A DNA stretch of 64,000 nucleotides from Thiobacillus denitrificans. Lineage in GTDB: Bacteria > Pseudomonadota > Gammaproteobacteria > Burkholderiales > Thiobacillaceae. The translations under genes were made by a program, and so were the position numbers. The DNA is taken from assembly GCA_002424845.1 (NCBI GenBank), contig DILD01000091.1:1-64000 (forward strand), in the 5' to 3' direction. Each line of letters starts with the position of its first letter. Within the stretch, counting starts at the first letter, position 1. The notes under the pieces were generated by a model. The model saw nothing but the letters and a program-made list of their open reading frames with translations. It was not told the origin of the DNA and searched no databases. Shown in pieces: positions 23,885-33,638 of this stretch.

Positions 23885-25399
23885 TCAGGCTTCGCGCGTG
23901 ACGCGCAGCACTTCTTCCAGCGCGGTGTCGCCTGCACGCACCCAGCGCATGCCATCCTGACGCATACTGGTCATCCCCTGCGCCACGGCATGCGCACGCA
24001 GTTTCTGTTCGGATGCGCCATCGTGAATCATGCGACGCAGCGTCTCATCAACGGCGAGCAGTTCATAGATGCCGGTACGACCGCGATAGCCGGTGAAATT
24101 GCAACTGGGACAGCCGACCGCGCTGAAAAGTGGCCCGTCCAAAGCGGGCTGGCCCAATGCGATGGCCTCCGTCTCGCTGGTCTCATGCGCCTGGCGGCAC
24201 ACCGGGCACAGTTTGCGCACCAGCCTTTGACCAAGCACGCCCAGCAGGCTCGACGCCAGCAAAAACGGCTCGATTCCCATGTCGACCAGGCGCGTCACCG
24301 AACTGGCGGCATCGTTGGTATGCAGCGTCGCCAGCACCAGATGGCCGGTAAGCGAAGCCTGTACCGCGATCTGCGCGGTTTCCAGGTCGCGAATTTCACC
24401 GATCATGATGACATCGGGGTCCTGCCGCAGGATGGAGCGCAGCGCGCGCGCAAAGGTCAGCTCGATGCGCGGATTGGCCTGGGTCTGGCCGATGCCGTCG
24501 AGGTCGTACTCGATCGGGTCTTCCACTGTCATGATGTTGAGCGTCCTGGCGTCCAGCCTGGACAATGCCGCATACAAGGTAGTGGTCTTGCCCGAACCGG
24601 TCGGCCCGGTCACCAGCACAATGCCGTGCGGACGATGGATCTGTTCATCGAGCCTGCCAAGCGTGATATCGCTCATGCCGAGGCTCCCCAATTCCAGTCT
24701 GCCCGCCTGCTTGTCGAGCAGACGCAGCACCACGCGCTCGCCATGTCCGGTGGGCAGCGTCGACACCCGCACATCAACCGGTCGCCCGGCCAGCCGCAAG
24801 GTAATGCGTCCGTCCTGCGGCAGCCGCTTCTCGGCAATGTCGAGTTGTGCCATCACCTTGATGCGCGACACGATCGCCGCGTGCAAGGCACGCTTCGGCT
24901 CGATCACGTCCCGCAGCGCGCCGTCCATGCGGAAGCGCACCACCGAACGTGTTTCATAAGGCTCGATATGGATGTCTGAAGCGTTCTCACGCAAGGCCTG
25001 CGTGAGAAGCGCATTGATCAGGCGAATGATCGGTGCATCGTCCTCGCTTTCAAGCAGGTCGGCCACCTCGGGAATATCCTGGGCCAGCTGCTGCAGATCC
25101 ATCCCCTGTTCCATGTCGTCGACCAGGGTGGCGGCCTGGTTCTCGCCGCGCGAGTAGGCTTGGGCAAGCGCGTGCTTGAATTGCTCCGGCGTCAGCACCT
25201 GCGTCTGCAACGGGCACTTGAGGATGCGCCGCACCTCGGCCAGAGTGGCGGGCTCGGCGCCTTCGCGCAGCCATACTTCCATTTCGTCGCCGGCGCGGCG
25301 CCCCACCAGCGCACCGCGCGTGCGGGCGAAGTTGTAGGGCAGCAGGGTGGCGAGCTGCGGATCAGGATGCGGCGGTGCGAACGTATCCATGGCAGGCAT
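23885..25399 (-). CDS. gspE: Type II secretion ATPase GspE
   Basis: GspE is the cytoplasmic hexameric ATPase that powers pseudopilus assembly. The 504-residue protein has an N-terminal GspL-binding region, Walker A GPTGSGKT (265-272), the Asp box TVEDPIEY, Walker B IMIGEIRD, a His box and the tetracysteine zinc-binding loop (Cys398, Cys401, Cys430, Cys433). ATG 25399 overlaps the gspD stop. A second ATG three codons later is possible. Confidence 0.97.
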   Translation of the reverse strand: MPAMDTFAPPHPDPQLATLLPYNFARTRGALVGRRAGDEMEVWLREGAEPATLAEVRRILKCPLQTQVLTPEQFKHALAQAYSRGENQAATLVDDMEQGMDLQQLAQDIPEVADLLESEDDAPIIRLINALLTQALRENASDIHIEPYETRSVVRFRMDGALRDVIEPKRALHAAIVSRIKVMAQLDIAEKRLPQDGRITLRLAGRPVDVRVSTLPTGHGERVVLRLLDKQAGRLELGSLGMSDITLGRLDEQIHRPHGIVLVTGPTGSGKTTTLYAALSRLDARTLNIMTVEDPIEYDLDGIGQTQANPRIELTFARALRSILRQDPDVIMIGEIRDLETAQIAVQASLTGHLVLATLHTNDAASSVTRLVDMGIEPFLLASSLLGVLGQRLVRKLCPVCRQAHETSETEAIALGQPALDGPLFSAVGCPSCNFTGYRGRTGIYELLAVDETLRRMIHDGASEQKLRAHAVAQGMTSMRQDGMRWVRAGDTALEEVLRVTREA

Positions 25400-27504
25400 C
25401 AGGGCACTGTCGGAGACGGAACCGGTTCGCCCAGTCGCGCGCCGGGCGGTTCGGGCGCCACCAGCTTGCCCGACTCGGGCAGCGACAGGAGCTTCAGCTC
25501 GGGCAGCGGCGCCATCTGCATGTCGGGCAGGGCGAAGTGCGGTTGCATCCTGAACTCGGCCTGCTTCTGGCGGATGAACTCGTAGCGCTCGCCGGTCAAC
25601 ACGTCCGAGCTCTCGGTATCACGCAGCACATGGGGACGCAGAAACACCATCAGGTTGGTTTTCATGCGCTGGCGCTTTTCAGACTTGAACAGATGGCCGA
25701 ACAGGGGGAGGTCGCCCAACACCGGCACTTTGTCAATGCCGTCCTGCATGGTGTCCTGGATCAGTCCGCCAAGCACAATGATGCGACCATCGTCGACCAG
25801 CACGGTGGAATCGATCGAGCGTTTATCGGTAATCACATCCGCTGCGGTAGTGGTCGGACGCAGGCTGGAAATTTCCTGATAGATCTGAAGCTTGACCGAA
25901 CCGCCTTCTGATACCTGCGGCCTCACCTTCAGCGTCAGCCCGACATCCCTGCGCTCGATGGTCTGAAACGGACTCGGGGTGGTGGAGGTACCGGTCTGCG
26001 CATAGGAGCCCGTGATGAAGGGCACATTCTGGCCAATCACGATCTTCGCTTCCTCATTGTCCATGGTCAGCAAATTGGGCGTAGACAGGATGTTGGCATT
26101 GGCATCTGACTCAAGCGCCCGCGCCAGCGCGCCAAGATTGGTCACCACCCCAAGGCCGGGTATGTCGATAGTGCCACTGACAATGCCGATGTTCAGACCC
26201 TGCCCCAGGGTGCCAAGGTTGGCTGCCGCATCGATGATGTTGCTGCCGGTATTGCGGCCACCGAGGTTGGTACCGCCAATTACATTGGTTCCGCTCTTTT
26301 CAATGCCTCGCAAATCCTGCCACTGGATACCGAACTCGGCTGCTTTCTCGGCAGTGATTTCCACCACCAATGCCTCGACGAACACCTGCGCACGACGGGC
26401 ATCAAGTTTATCGATCACCGCACGCAAAGCGTTGTAGGTCACGTCCGATGCATTGATGACAAGCGAGTTGGTCGCGGGGTCAGCGAGGATCATGCTGCCA
26501 ACGGCGCCACCCGATGCCAGGCTTGATCCGGCCACCTGACTGGTGGTGGGCTGGGTTGAGGATGTCGCGCTCGCAAGCGTGGCCGGCACCTGGCCGGTAA
26601 GAATGCCCCGCAAGGTCTCAGCCAGTTTGCTTGCCTCGGCATTGCGCAGATAAACCACATGGATGTTGCCACCGGCCGCACCCTCCACATCGAGTCCGGT
26701 CACCAAGGTACGCAGTGTCTGGATGCGCGCCGGATTGTCGCTCCGCACCATCAGTGAGTTCGAGCGCACATCCGGCACGATCGTCAGGCGCGAGCCAGCA
26801 GGCTGTCCCGCCTGGGCGCCTGCCGCCGTGCCATCGGACATCAACCGCCCGAGCGACTGCGCGACATCGACCGCAGACACATACTTAAGCTTGATGAACG
26901 CCGTATCGTTCGCGCTCGGCTGGTCGGCCGATTCGATAATCGCATTCAGCCGCCGCACGTTCTCAGCGTAGTCGGTGATGACCAGCGTGTTGCTATTGGG
27001 CAAGGCGGCAATGGCATTGTTTGGCCCGATCAAGGGCCGCAACGCTGTCATCATCTGCGCAGCCGACTCGTACACCAGCGGGTAGACCTGGGTAACGATA
27101 CGGTCTCCGCCGTCCTTGAGTTCCTTGCCCCGGGTCACACTGTAGTTCTGCTTTGCTTCCGCCTCCGGAACGATCTTGATCGCCCCGCCGCTCTCGATCG
27201 CGCTAAAGCCCTGCATGCGCAGGGCCGCCAGCAAAATCGGATAGACCTGGTCACGTGAGACTGGCCTGGCCGAGGTGATCATGACCGTGCCCTTGACGCG
27301 CGGATCGATGATGAAGTTCTTGCCGGTGAGCTCGCCCACGGCCTTGATCACCGAGGGAATATCGGCGTTGACGAAATTGAGGACGATCGGATCACGCCGA
27401 GCTTGCGCTTGCGCCTGCATGGGCGGCAGCGCCATGGCCAGCAACAGCGCGCCCAGCGCCAGCTGACGAGAAAAGCCCGATCCCGTTTTATTCAAGTTTT
27501 TCAT
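25399..27504 (-). CDS. gspD: Type II secretion outer-membrane secretin GspD
   Basis: GspD forms the outer-membrane channel of type II secretion. The 701-residue precursor has a signal peptide (about 15-34), N0 to N3 domains (starting [19 protein letters not shown]) and a C-terminal secretin domain with the VPFITGSY and [14 protein letters not shown] motifs. No lipobox is present. No gspS pilotin was seen in the window. It lies 2 bp after gspC. Confidence 0.96.
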   Translation of the reverse strand: MKNLNKTGSGFSRQLALGALLLAMALPPMQAQAQARRDPIVLNFVNADIPSVIKAVGELTGKNFIIDPRVKGTVMITSARPVSRDQVYPILLAALRMQGFSAIESGGAIKIVPEAEAKQNYSVTRGKELKDGGDRIVTQVYPLVYESAAQMMTALRPLIGPNNAIAALPNSNTLVITDYAENVRRLNAIIESADQPSANDTAFIKLKYVSAVDVAQSLGRLMSDGTAAGAQAGQPAGSRLTIVPDVRSNSLMVRSDNPARIQTLRTLVTGLDVEGAAGGNIHVVYLRNAEASKLAETLRGILTGQVPATLASATSSTQPTTSQVAGSSLASGGAVGSMILADPATNSLVINASDVTYNALRAVIDKLDARRAQVFVEALVVEITAEKAAEFGIQWQDLRGIEKSGTNVIGGTNLGGRNTGSNIIDAAANLGTLGQGLNIGIVSGTIDIPGLGVVTNLGALARALESDANANILSTPNLLTMDNEEAKIVIGQNVPFITGSYAQTGTSTTPSPFQTIERRDVGLTLKVRPQVSEGGSVKLQIYQEISSLRPTTTAADVITDKRSIDSTVLVDDGRIIVLGGLIQDTMQDGIDKVPVLGDLPLFGHLFKSEKRQRMKTNLMVFLRPHVLRDTESSDVLTGERYEFIRQKQAEFRMQPHFALPDMQMAPLPELKLLSLPESGKLVAPEPPGARLGEPVPSPTVP

Positions 27505-27506
27505 CG

Positions 27507-28292
27507 TTACTGCAACCTGTAAGAAAGAGTGAGCGGCTTACCCTGGCGTTCGCCCACCACGGTTATACGCTGCATCCCAGCGGTACCGGACAATTGCCGC
27601 GCAAAATCCTGAACATTGGCAACCGGACTGCCGTTGACCATTCGCAGCATGTCGCCGCTCTGCAAGCCCAGCCGTGCGGCAAGGCCATTACCATCAACAG
27701 AAGTCAGCTCAAGACCACCCCGCGCACCGCTACCGGCGCGCGCCTGCACACCCAGGTTTTGTGGATTGGCCAATGCAAGACTGAACTCCTGGCGAGACAC
27801 CGGAATATCGCCATCCGCCAGTGTAAGCGGCCGCCCGACAGCATCCAGATCGAGGCGCTCACGCACCCCTTGATTAAGAAGGATCACATGATCCGGGTGG
27901 ACGGTGTCCAGAACCACCCCGGGTACAAATTCCTGTCCGCCAGAAACAGCCTGATCTTTGCCGTCCACTCCCAGTATGGCCATTGCCGGCATCTCCCCCA
28001 GTGCGGCAAAAACCCCGTGCAGCTTGAGGTTCAGCGAGGTCACCCGTTCAGTCTGTACCTCTTGCCCCGGCGCCGAGCCGAAAAGATACGCCGCACGCAG
28101 CAATGCCAGCTCGGCACCCGGCACCATATCAGCGCGCATGGTTGTTAACGCTTGTCTGGGTGCAGGCGCAACAAAACGCCAGGTCCAGTGCGCCAGCAGG
28201 GCAGCCAGCAGCAACAGCAACGCGAAACTAACAAGCGGTGTGCCGAACCGTGAAAGCCGGCGAGAGAGCGAGGGGAAAGCATTGAGCAGCAT
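27507..28292 (-). CDS. gspC: Type II secretion system protein GspC
   Basis: GspC links the inner-membrane platform to the secretin. The product has a cytoplasmic tail, one membrane helix (about 20-38 from ATG 28292), a periplasmic homology region (AAYLFGSAPG, LKLHGVFA) and a C-terminal PDZ domain (LQSGDMLRMVNGSPV). A TTG 24 bp earlier also opens the frame; ATG 28292 gives 261 residues and is preferred. It is first in the gsp operon. Confidence 0.93.
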   Translation of the reverse strand: MLLNAFPSLSRRLSRFGTPLVSFALLLLLAALLAHWTWRFVAPAPRQALTTMRADMVPGAELALLRAAYLFGSAPGQEVQTERVTSLNLKLHGVFAALGEMPAMAILGVDGKDQAVSGGQEFVPGVVLDTVHPDHVILLNQGVRERLDLDAVGRPLTLADGDIPVSRQEFSLALANPQNLGVQARAGSGARGGLELTSVDGNGLAARLGLQSGDMLRMVNGSPVANVQDFARQLSGTAGMQRITVVGERQGKPLTLSYRLQ

Positions 28293-28493
28293 TGGATTCA
28301 AGCATCCTATAAACAACTAAAGGACGCAACCAGAAGTGTTGGGGCAAACACGCCATGTGATGCATTGTGCGGCACAAAAGCCGCTCGATTTTCTGGAGAC
28401 ACGGCGAGCAACAACCCGGCGGGGCAATCAACCCGGCCACGCAGCCATCTGGCTGGCGGCACAACACCTGCATCACCAACCGCTGCTTCCGGC

Positions 28494-29912
28494 TTATTCC
28501 TCAATGCCATAGCGCTTGACCTTTCGCCACAGTGTCGATTTATCGATCCCGAGAATTTCTGCCGCGAGGGCACGATCACCGCGCGTCTCACGAAGTGTCT
28601 TACGGATGAAATAAGCCTCAACCTCATCCAGACTTTGAGGGGGCAGGTAATCGAGGGCGCGTCCACGCTGCTCTTTCTGCTCGGTCAGGCGCGATGGAAG
28701 CACCTCCGCATCGACATGCTCCGACTCAGTGAGAATAATCATTCGCTGGATAACATTCTCAAGCTCGCGAACGTTGCCTGGCCATTCATAGCGCATCAGC
28801 GCACCCAAAACAGCAGTGCTGACTCCCGCAATGCGTTTGCCCAGCCGTATCGAGTGCTTGTTGAGGAAGTAATATGTGAGCAGGGCGATATCCTCGCGAC
28901 GCTCACGTAGCGGCGCAATGCTGATTTCCATAACCGACAACCGATAAAAGAGATCCTCGCGGAACTCCCCCTTTTCAACCAGCTCTGGAATCTGCCGATT
29001 GCTGGCGGCGATCACGCGCACATCAACATGAATGGGTTCCGTGGCGCCCGTCGGGTAGAAACTGCCATCCTGCAATACGCGCAGCAACTTGGCTTGAAGT
29101 GCCATCGGCGCGTTGTTGACCTCATCAAGGAATAAAGTGCCGCCATCGGCAACCTCGAACAAACCCATCTTGTTGCGCTCGGCGCCGGTGAATGCGCCCT
29201 TACGGTAGCCGAACAACTCGCTCTCGACCAGGTTTTCCGGGATCGCAGCGCAGTTAAGGGCGACAAAGGCTTTGTCAGAGCGCTGACCGCGCTGATGAAT
29301 CTGGCGCGCCACCATTTCCTTGCCGCTACCGCTCTCTCCGAAGATCAGAACACTGGAATCGTAGGTGGCAGCCGCCTCAATCAGACGATCCACCCGATCT
29401 TTTGCCTGCGATTGTCCAATGATTTCTCCGCCATCCTCGAAGGCTCGATGTTGCTGGCGCAAACGCTGGTTCTCAGTGGACAGCTGATAATAATCAAGCG
29501 CCTTTTCCACCACGCATCGCAGCTTGAACGTATCGAATGGTTTCTGTACGTAATCGTAAGCCCCTTCCTTGAGGGCTGCGACAGCAGATTCAACCGTGGC
29601 ATGACCGGTGACCAGCACTACTTGTGTCAACGGATCGCGCAACTTCACGAATTTGAGAAGCTCAAGCCCGTCAGATCCTGGCATGCGCAGGTCAGTGAGC
29701 ACCACGGCGGCCTCATTGCTTTCGAGGAAACCCATCGCCTCATGCGCGTTCTCCGCACTGGCCACCTTGAATTTCATTGGTGATTCCGCAAGCACGGCGA
29801 GGATCAGCTCGCGCATGTGGCGATCATCCTCGGTAACCAGAATGGTCGGTAGGGCCTGATCGTTTTCAGCAGATTTTTCGTCTTTACGAGAGGGAGAGAT
29901 GTCCTGCTTCAT
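28494..29912 (-). CDS. NtrC-family sigma-54-dependent response regulator
   Basis: This is a two-component activator of sigma-54 RNA polymerase. The 472-residue protein has a receiver domain (about 22-140; acidic pocket Glu28-Asp30, phospho-acceptor Asp74, Lys124), a AAA+ domain with Walker A GESGSGKE (192-199), an intact GAFTGA loop (239-244) and Walker B TLFLDEV, and a C-terminal Fis-type helix-turn-helix ending at residue 472. All catalytic motifs are intact. Its ATG overlaps the stop of the histidine kinase at 29909. The two candidate sigma-54 promoters at 33451 and 39531 are its likely targets. This is inferred from proximity. Confidence 0.95.
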   Translation of the reverse strand: MKQDISPSRKDEKSAENDQALPTILVTEDDRHMRELILAVLAESPMKFKVASAENAHEAMGFLESNEAAVVLTDLRMPGSDGLELLKFVKLRDPLTQVVLVTGHATVESAVAALKEGAYDYVQKPFDTFKLRCVVEKALDYYQLSTENQRLRQQHRAFEDGGEIIGQSQAKDRVDRLIEAAATYDSSVLIFGESGSGKEMVARQIHQRGQRSDKAFVALNCAAIPENLVESELFGYRKGAFTGAERNKMGLFEVADGGTLFLDEVNNAPMALQAKLLRVLQDGSFYPTGATEPIHVDVRVIAASNRQIPELVEKGEFREDLFYRLSVMEISIAPLRERREDIALLTYYFLNKHSIRLGKRIAGVSTAVLGALMRYEWPGNVRELENVIQRMIILTESEHVDAEVLPSRLTEQKEQRGRALDYLPPQSLDEVEAYFIRKTLRETRGDRALAAEILGIDKSTLWRKVKRYGIEE

Positions 29913-31345
29913 TGTTTTACACGTTCCAAATCAACTGCCGGCAGTTTCACGACAAAATGAGCGCCATCCTGATATTCAGCGTCACAAGTGATGAAACCAC
30001 CGCGCTTGGTGACAATCGCCTCACTAATGGCCAAACCAAGACCGGTTCCCTGACCGACCTCCTTGGTGGTAAAGAAGAGATCAAACAGTCGATTACGCAT
30101 GTCTGACGGGACACCGGGGCCGTTATCCGCGATCCCGATAACGGCATATTTGTCTTCTGTCCAGGTACGCACGGTGATCTTTGGCGACTGTGTCTTGCCA
30201 AGTGCATCGATGGCATTAGCCAGCAGATTGGTCAGGACGATATCCAACTGGCCACAGCCCCCCTCCACAATCAGTTTTTCAGGGCTAAGTTCCATGACTA
30301 TTTCAATACGGTAGCGCTTTAGCCTGCAATTGATGAAAGTCTCGATCACTTCGTGGGCGAGCTGGTTCAGATCGCACGTTTCGCCACTGCACTTGTCCTT
30401 GCGCGCATAATTGAGCAGTTCATGCACTACGCGTGAACAGCGCTGGGTCTCATCCGCGATGATGCGCGCATAACCAGCCAGTTTCGGGCTGTCAGCCGCA
30501 CCCCGCTCGAGCAATTGCGCATACCCCAGAATATTCCCTAGCGGGGTATTGAGTTCGTGCGCCACCCCTGCCGCCAACTGCCCCATCGCCACGAGTTTGT
30601 CCCGAGTCGCTACGCTTTCCATAAGACGCCGGTGCTCAGTGACATCCTGCAGAATCAGGACCCCTCCCATATCGTTTTCTTCGTCGTTATAAAACCCGAG
30701 ATTAAGCGAAAAAAAGCGATTCTCACCGTTTACCCTGAGCGCGATTTCCTGGTTGCTGACAGTGTGCTTATAGAGAAATGCATCACGCAACAATTCACGG
30801 TCACGCTCATTGAGATCGAGCAGATCAAACAAATTGGCGCCAATCAGGTTTTGTGCCCCAACATCGAACATCAGCTCAGCCTGGCGATTGGCAATGGTCA
30901 CATGCAGATCGTCAGCCAGACTGAGCAACGCGCCCGGCAGGCTTTGCAAGATCGTATTGCTGCGGTTGCGTTCGCTGAGGAAGCGTCCCTGACACTGCTC
31001 AACGGTATGGAACATCAACCGAAGCGAAGCAATAGTGGTGTTGTATTCCGGAATCAGGCGTCCAGCGCAGGTCCACGCAAATGGCTCGGCCGATGTCGAC
31101 TCCAGCAGCCCTTCGCGAGCATTGTGAATCCCCGTTTCCAGTCGTCTTAGCGCGGCCAGTTCGGCAAATAACCTGATCGTGACGTATGCAAGAAACCCGG
31201 CAAGCAGGGCGCCTGCCAACCAGAAAAAACGCGCATCCTGCCAGTGCTGGCCGAAATAGGCGAACAGCAGACCAACCGTCAATGCGGCCACGGCGGGTAT
31301 CAGCAATCCGGTTATTCCAGTAATGACGACATGCCTGTTTGGCAT
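29909..31345 (-). CDS. PAS-domain membrane sensor histidine kinase
   Basis: A membrane-bound kinase partner of the adjacent NtrC-type regulator. The 478-residue protein has two membrane helices (about 8-30 and 38-60) with almost no periplasmic loop, so it probably senses a membrane or cytoplasmic signal. A PAS domain follows (about 130-240), then the phospho-acceptor box VAHELNTPLG (His263) and an HATPase domain with LANAIDAL (N box), IADNGPGVP (G1) and GTGLGLAIS (G2). It sits behind the porin terminator and shares an ATGA overlap with the regulator gene. The ligand is unknown; the neighbourhood suggests a sulfur or selenium species, or redox state. Confidence 0.93.
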   Translation of the reverse strand: MPNRHVVITGITGLLIPAVAALTVGLLFAYFGQHWQDARFFWLAGALLAGFLAYVTIRLFAELAALRRLETGIHNAREGLLESTSAEPFAWTCAGRLIPEYNTTIASLRLMFHTVEQCQGRFLSERNRSNTILQSLPGALLSLADDLHVTIANRQAELMFDVGAQNLIGANLFDLLDLNERDRELLRDAFLYKHTVSNQEIALRVNGENRFFSLNLGFYNDEENDMGGVLILQDVTEHRRLMESVATRDKLVAMGQLAAGVAHELNTPLGNILGYAQLLERGAADSPKLAGYARIIADETQRCSRVVHELLNYARKDKCSGETCDLNQLAHEVIETFINCRLKRYRIEIVMELSPEKLIVEGGCGQLDIVLTNLLANAIDALGKTQSPKITVRTWTEDKYAVIGIADNGPGVPSDMRNRLFDLFFTTKEVGQGTGLGLAISEAIVTKRGGFITCDAEYQDGAHFVVKLPAVDLERVKQ

Positions 31346-31408
31346 GCCATAAGTGCTGAACGATTTGATCGTACCACCTCATCACGACAGGGTTGGGAAA
31401 TGCAGAAA

Positions 31409-31442
31409 CCATACGGCCGCCCGTTACCGGGCGGCCGTATGG
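31409..31442 (-). terminator. Strong hairpin terminator after the porin gene
   Basis: A perfect 15-bp stem, CCATACGGCCGCCCG (31409-31423) and CGGGCGGCCGTATGG (31428-31442), closes a TTAC loop just past the porin stop. On the minus strand the following bases are TTTCTGCATTT, so the T-run is imperfect, but the stem is very stable. It separates the porin gene from the kinase-regulator pair. Confidence 0.75.
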
Positions 31443-31461
31443 TGATCTGTACCAAAGAACG

Positions 31462-32655
31462 TCAGAAAATGAATTGCAAGCCCAAAGTAGCCTGATTGTA
31501 ATCCTGCAAGGCCGGATTGGTGGGATGCTCGTTATCGAACGAAACATCCGCATACTCAAAACTGATTTTCAGCTTCTGCCCATCCAGGTAATAGTTTGCG
31601 CCGACACTGTTCCACTGCTGGTCGTAATACTCGACGCCGCCGGTCTTGACGCCATAGTCCAAATTTTCATGGCGGGCAAAGAACTGCAGGCGTCCCATAC
31701 CAACCTTGTTGGGCAGCATATAGCCGGCCTTGACGTAATAACCTTTGAGATCGCTATTGACGGGCAACGCCGGATCGGGCGTCGCGTTAAAAGCACCGCC
31801 CGTATCATATTCAAAGGCCGCCGCAGAAAACGTATACACGCCACTCGTCGTCGGATACTCCATGAATGCGTCGACGGTCCACGCATTGTAGTCCTTGATA
31901 CCACTACGCGACGGATAGTTGGAATAAGCCACACTGTTCTGCATATCGTAGCCCGCACCAACTGTCAGCACCTTCTGCGTTCCAAGATAGGTTCCCAAAT
32001 AACCGTAGTTAAATTCCGGTTCCCAGAAACTGTAATGCACACGAGCCGTCACACGCGGGTTGTCTTCAGGCGTTGCACTGTCTTCGCGACCGTCAGCGAC
32101 CATCAAGCGGTACTGAAGTCTGGCATCCATCAGATTGCCCCACACCGCAATACCCGTGTCGCGACTGCCGCCGAAGGGCGTGTACGCAAGCGTATCTGCA
32201 CGATCGAGCGTTAGCGGCTCCAAACACGCTTCCAGGTTTTCACGAGAGAAGGTGTTCTTGAAACGTCCGACGATGAAGCGCAGGTCATCACGATAATCAA
32301 GCGTCACATAGGCATCGCGGTAATAGACGCTCTTGTTGTCCGCTCCAATCTTGCTGTCATTGCCGGCCTCAAGCTGGGCATAAAACCCCACATAGTCATT
32401 GTACTGACCAGAAAATGTCAGCCGGTTACGGCGCAAAAAAGCATCGTTTGAGTCGCCGGAGTCAGTGGCCGTGGTAAAGCTTTTGTGCTGCAACCAGCCC
32501 TGGAGGGCGTAAGTGAAGGTTACCGATCCCTGATCACCAAACTCAATAGTCGGGCCGGCGGTAGCCGCCAGAGGGAGAAAACCGGCGAACACGCCAATGG
32601 CGCAGGCACGTGATAGTGCGGTGGCGGATGGAACAGTATTGATCTTGATTTTCAT
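31462..32655 (-). CDS. Outer-membrane porin of the phosphate-selective O/P type
   Basis: A predicted outer-membrane beta-barrel. The 397-residue precursor has a signal peptide ending near residue 33 (LAATA|GPTIEF), many alternating amphipathic strands and a C-terminal aromatic residue (LGLQFIF) required for barrel assembly. The segment YRDAYVTLDYRDDLRFIVGR and the following FKNTFSRENLE resemble the phosphate-selective OprP/OprO family. Here it is the last gene behind a trihaem cytochrome, one base after its stop, with GGGAG upstream of the ATG. That context suggests an oxyanion or porin-cytochrome role rather than plain phosphate uptake. Function is inferred. Confidence 0.85.
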   Translation of the reverse strand: MKIKINTVPSATALSRACAIGVFAGFLPLAATAGPTIEFGDQGSVTFTYALQGWLQHKSFTTATDSGDSNDAFLRRNRLTFSGQYNDYVGFYAQLEAGNDSKIGADNKSVYYRDAYVTLDYRDDLRFIVGRFKNTFSRENLEACLEPLTLDRADTLAYTPFGGSRDTGIAVWGNLMDARLQYRLMVADGREDSATPEDNPRVTARVHYSFWEPEFNYGYLGTYLGTQKVLTVGAGYDMQNSVAYSNYPSRSGIKDYNAWTVDAFMEYPTTSGVYTFSAAAFEYDTGGAFNATPDPALPVNSDLKGYYVKAGYMLPNKVGMGRLQFFARHENLDYGVKTGGVEYYDQQWNSVGANYYLDGQKLKISFEYADVSFDNEHPTNPALQDYNQATLGLQFIF

Positions 32656-32656
32656 G

Positions 32657-33160
32657 TTACTTCGCTCCCGAATTAGCGTGATAGGCGCCCTGCACTTTGG
32701 TCAGATCACCCTTGTGGCAGCTGCCGCAAGCGTCAGCCGTGTTGTCACGAGGCTTGGTGAGCATTTTTGCATGCGCCACTTCCTGCTTCATGATTCTTGA
32801 ATTCCCTTTATGACACCCCACGCAGGAGTTATTCACCTTGGAGTGCTGGGCATGCCAAGGGGATTTCACGGGATCCATCCCGGGCGCATCCGCACGCTTG
32901 CCGTTGTGACACTTGAAGCAGCTCGAAGCTCCCAAGCCGCACGCATTCGCCAAAGCAATCGGCGAAATGCGCTCCGCCCCTTCGGCAATCGCGACGACTG
33001 TTTCAGCCCCCCACCCCTCAGCCCCACTCATTTCCATCTCTTCAGCGTGTTTTCCGGCCACACCGGCAAACACTGCCACCCCAAGACCCAACAGAGACAG
33101 CATGACACCGCCACGCCAGACTTTCCCCAACAAACCGCGCTTACCTTGATTGCTCTTCAT
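32657..33160 (-). CDS. Membrane-anchored trihaem c-type cytochrome
   Basis: A predicted periplasmic electron carrier. From ATG 33160, which has GGAG upstream, the 167-residue product has an N-terminal hydrophobic segment (about 14-34) and three CXXCH haem sites: CFKCH, CVGCH and CGSCH. Further His residues (WHAQHSK, EVAHAK, AYHAN) could be distal ligands. The spacing resembles small multihaem cytochromes of the c7/c3 type, but I cannot assign a named family. It overlaps the 3' end of the small CxC gene by 20 bp and lies one base before the porin gene, so the three are probably one translational unit. An earlier start at 33244 is less likely. Confidence 0.88.
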   Translation of the reverse strand: MKSNQGKRGLLGKVWRGGVMLSLLGLGVAVFAGVAGKHAEEMEMSGAEGWGAETVVAIAEGAERISPIALANACGLGASSCFKCHNGKRADAPGMDPVKSPWHAQHSKVNNSCVGCHKGNSRIMKQEVAHAKMLTKPRDNTADACGSCHKGDLTKVQGAYHANSGAK

Positions 33161-33410
33161 CCACCCTTCTCCTTTGCTCGTCTCTAATTTTGGGAATTTC
33201 GTCCAATTTATCGAGGTGTTCCCCCGACCCTTTGAACCGCGCATCCATTGCCCTGCTTATATCTGCCTCACTCATACCCGTAGCACAGGTGCATGTTAGC
33301 GCCTTGCTGCGATATTTGAGCCTGGGTGACTGCGGCTCAGCCGCATCAACAAATGGCGCCGCCAGAAACACAGCAACAGTCATCGCCGCCACCACACCTG
33401 TTGATCTCAT
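33141..33410 (-). CDS. Small exported protein with a CxC motif
   Basis: An 89-residue protein of unknown function. It has a clear signal peptide (MRSTGVVAAMTVAVFLAAPF, likely cleaved after VDA-A near residue 23). The mature part is about 65 residues, with a single CTC motif followed by ATGMSEADI, and a highly charged helical C-terminus. The close cysteines could bind metal, sulfur or selenium, or cycle as a disulfide. It is the first gene after the second sigma-54 promoter and precedes the trihaem cytochrome and porin genes. It is a real gene on the evidence of its signal peptide and position. Confidence 0.72.
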   Translation of the reverse strand: MRSTGVVAAMTVAVFLAAPFVDAAEPQSPRLKYRSKALTCTCATGMSEADISRAMDARFKGSGEHLDKLDEIPKIRDEQRRRVDEEQSR

Positions 33411-33450
33411 GGGTTTCTATTTGGAGCCATTTTGTCGACCGCTTTAATCA

Positions 33451-33466
33451 AGCATATGCCGTGCCA
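33451..33466 (-). promoter_or_regulatory. Candidate sigma-54 promoter for the CxC-cytochrome-porin genes
   Basis: On the minus strand TGGCACGGCATATGCT (33466-33451) has the invariant GG and GC separated by exactly 10 bp, matching the consensus TGGCACG-N4-TTGCW at all but one position. The predicted start is near 33440, about 30 bp before ATG 33410. It has the same form as the promoter at 39531-39546, including the following TG. Confidence 0.8.
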
Positions 33467-33520
33467 GGTTTTCTTCTTCTTTTAATTCAAACTGTTAACC
33501 AACCTCAGCTCCTTTGGATC

Positions 33521-33568
33521 GATTGCATATCGAGCGCATCAAACCGCAATCTTTCAATTTGCAATCGC
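33521..33568 (-). promoter_or_regulatory. Candidate activator-binding region upstream of the second sigma-54 promoter
   Basis: Contains GATTGCA (33521-33527), GCAATC (33546-33551) and TGCAATCGC (33560-33568), the last also present upstream of the other sigma-54 promoter. The cluster lies about 80-130 bp upstream of the predicted start, the usual range for NtrC-class enhancer sites. Binding is inferred. Confidence 0.45.
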
Positions 33569-33638
33569 CCACCGGGTACGCGGCCTCGGTCAAACCCGGC
33601 TCTTCCATCCGCTTCACCGGGCTGCATTGTCTGACGCT

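Noticed and set aside
30999..31559. 186-residue minus-strand frame across the porin terminator
   Set aside because: Overlaps the end of the porin and the start of the histidine kinase out of frame and spans the perfect hairpin.
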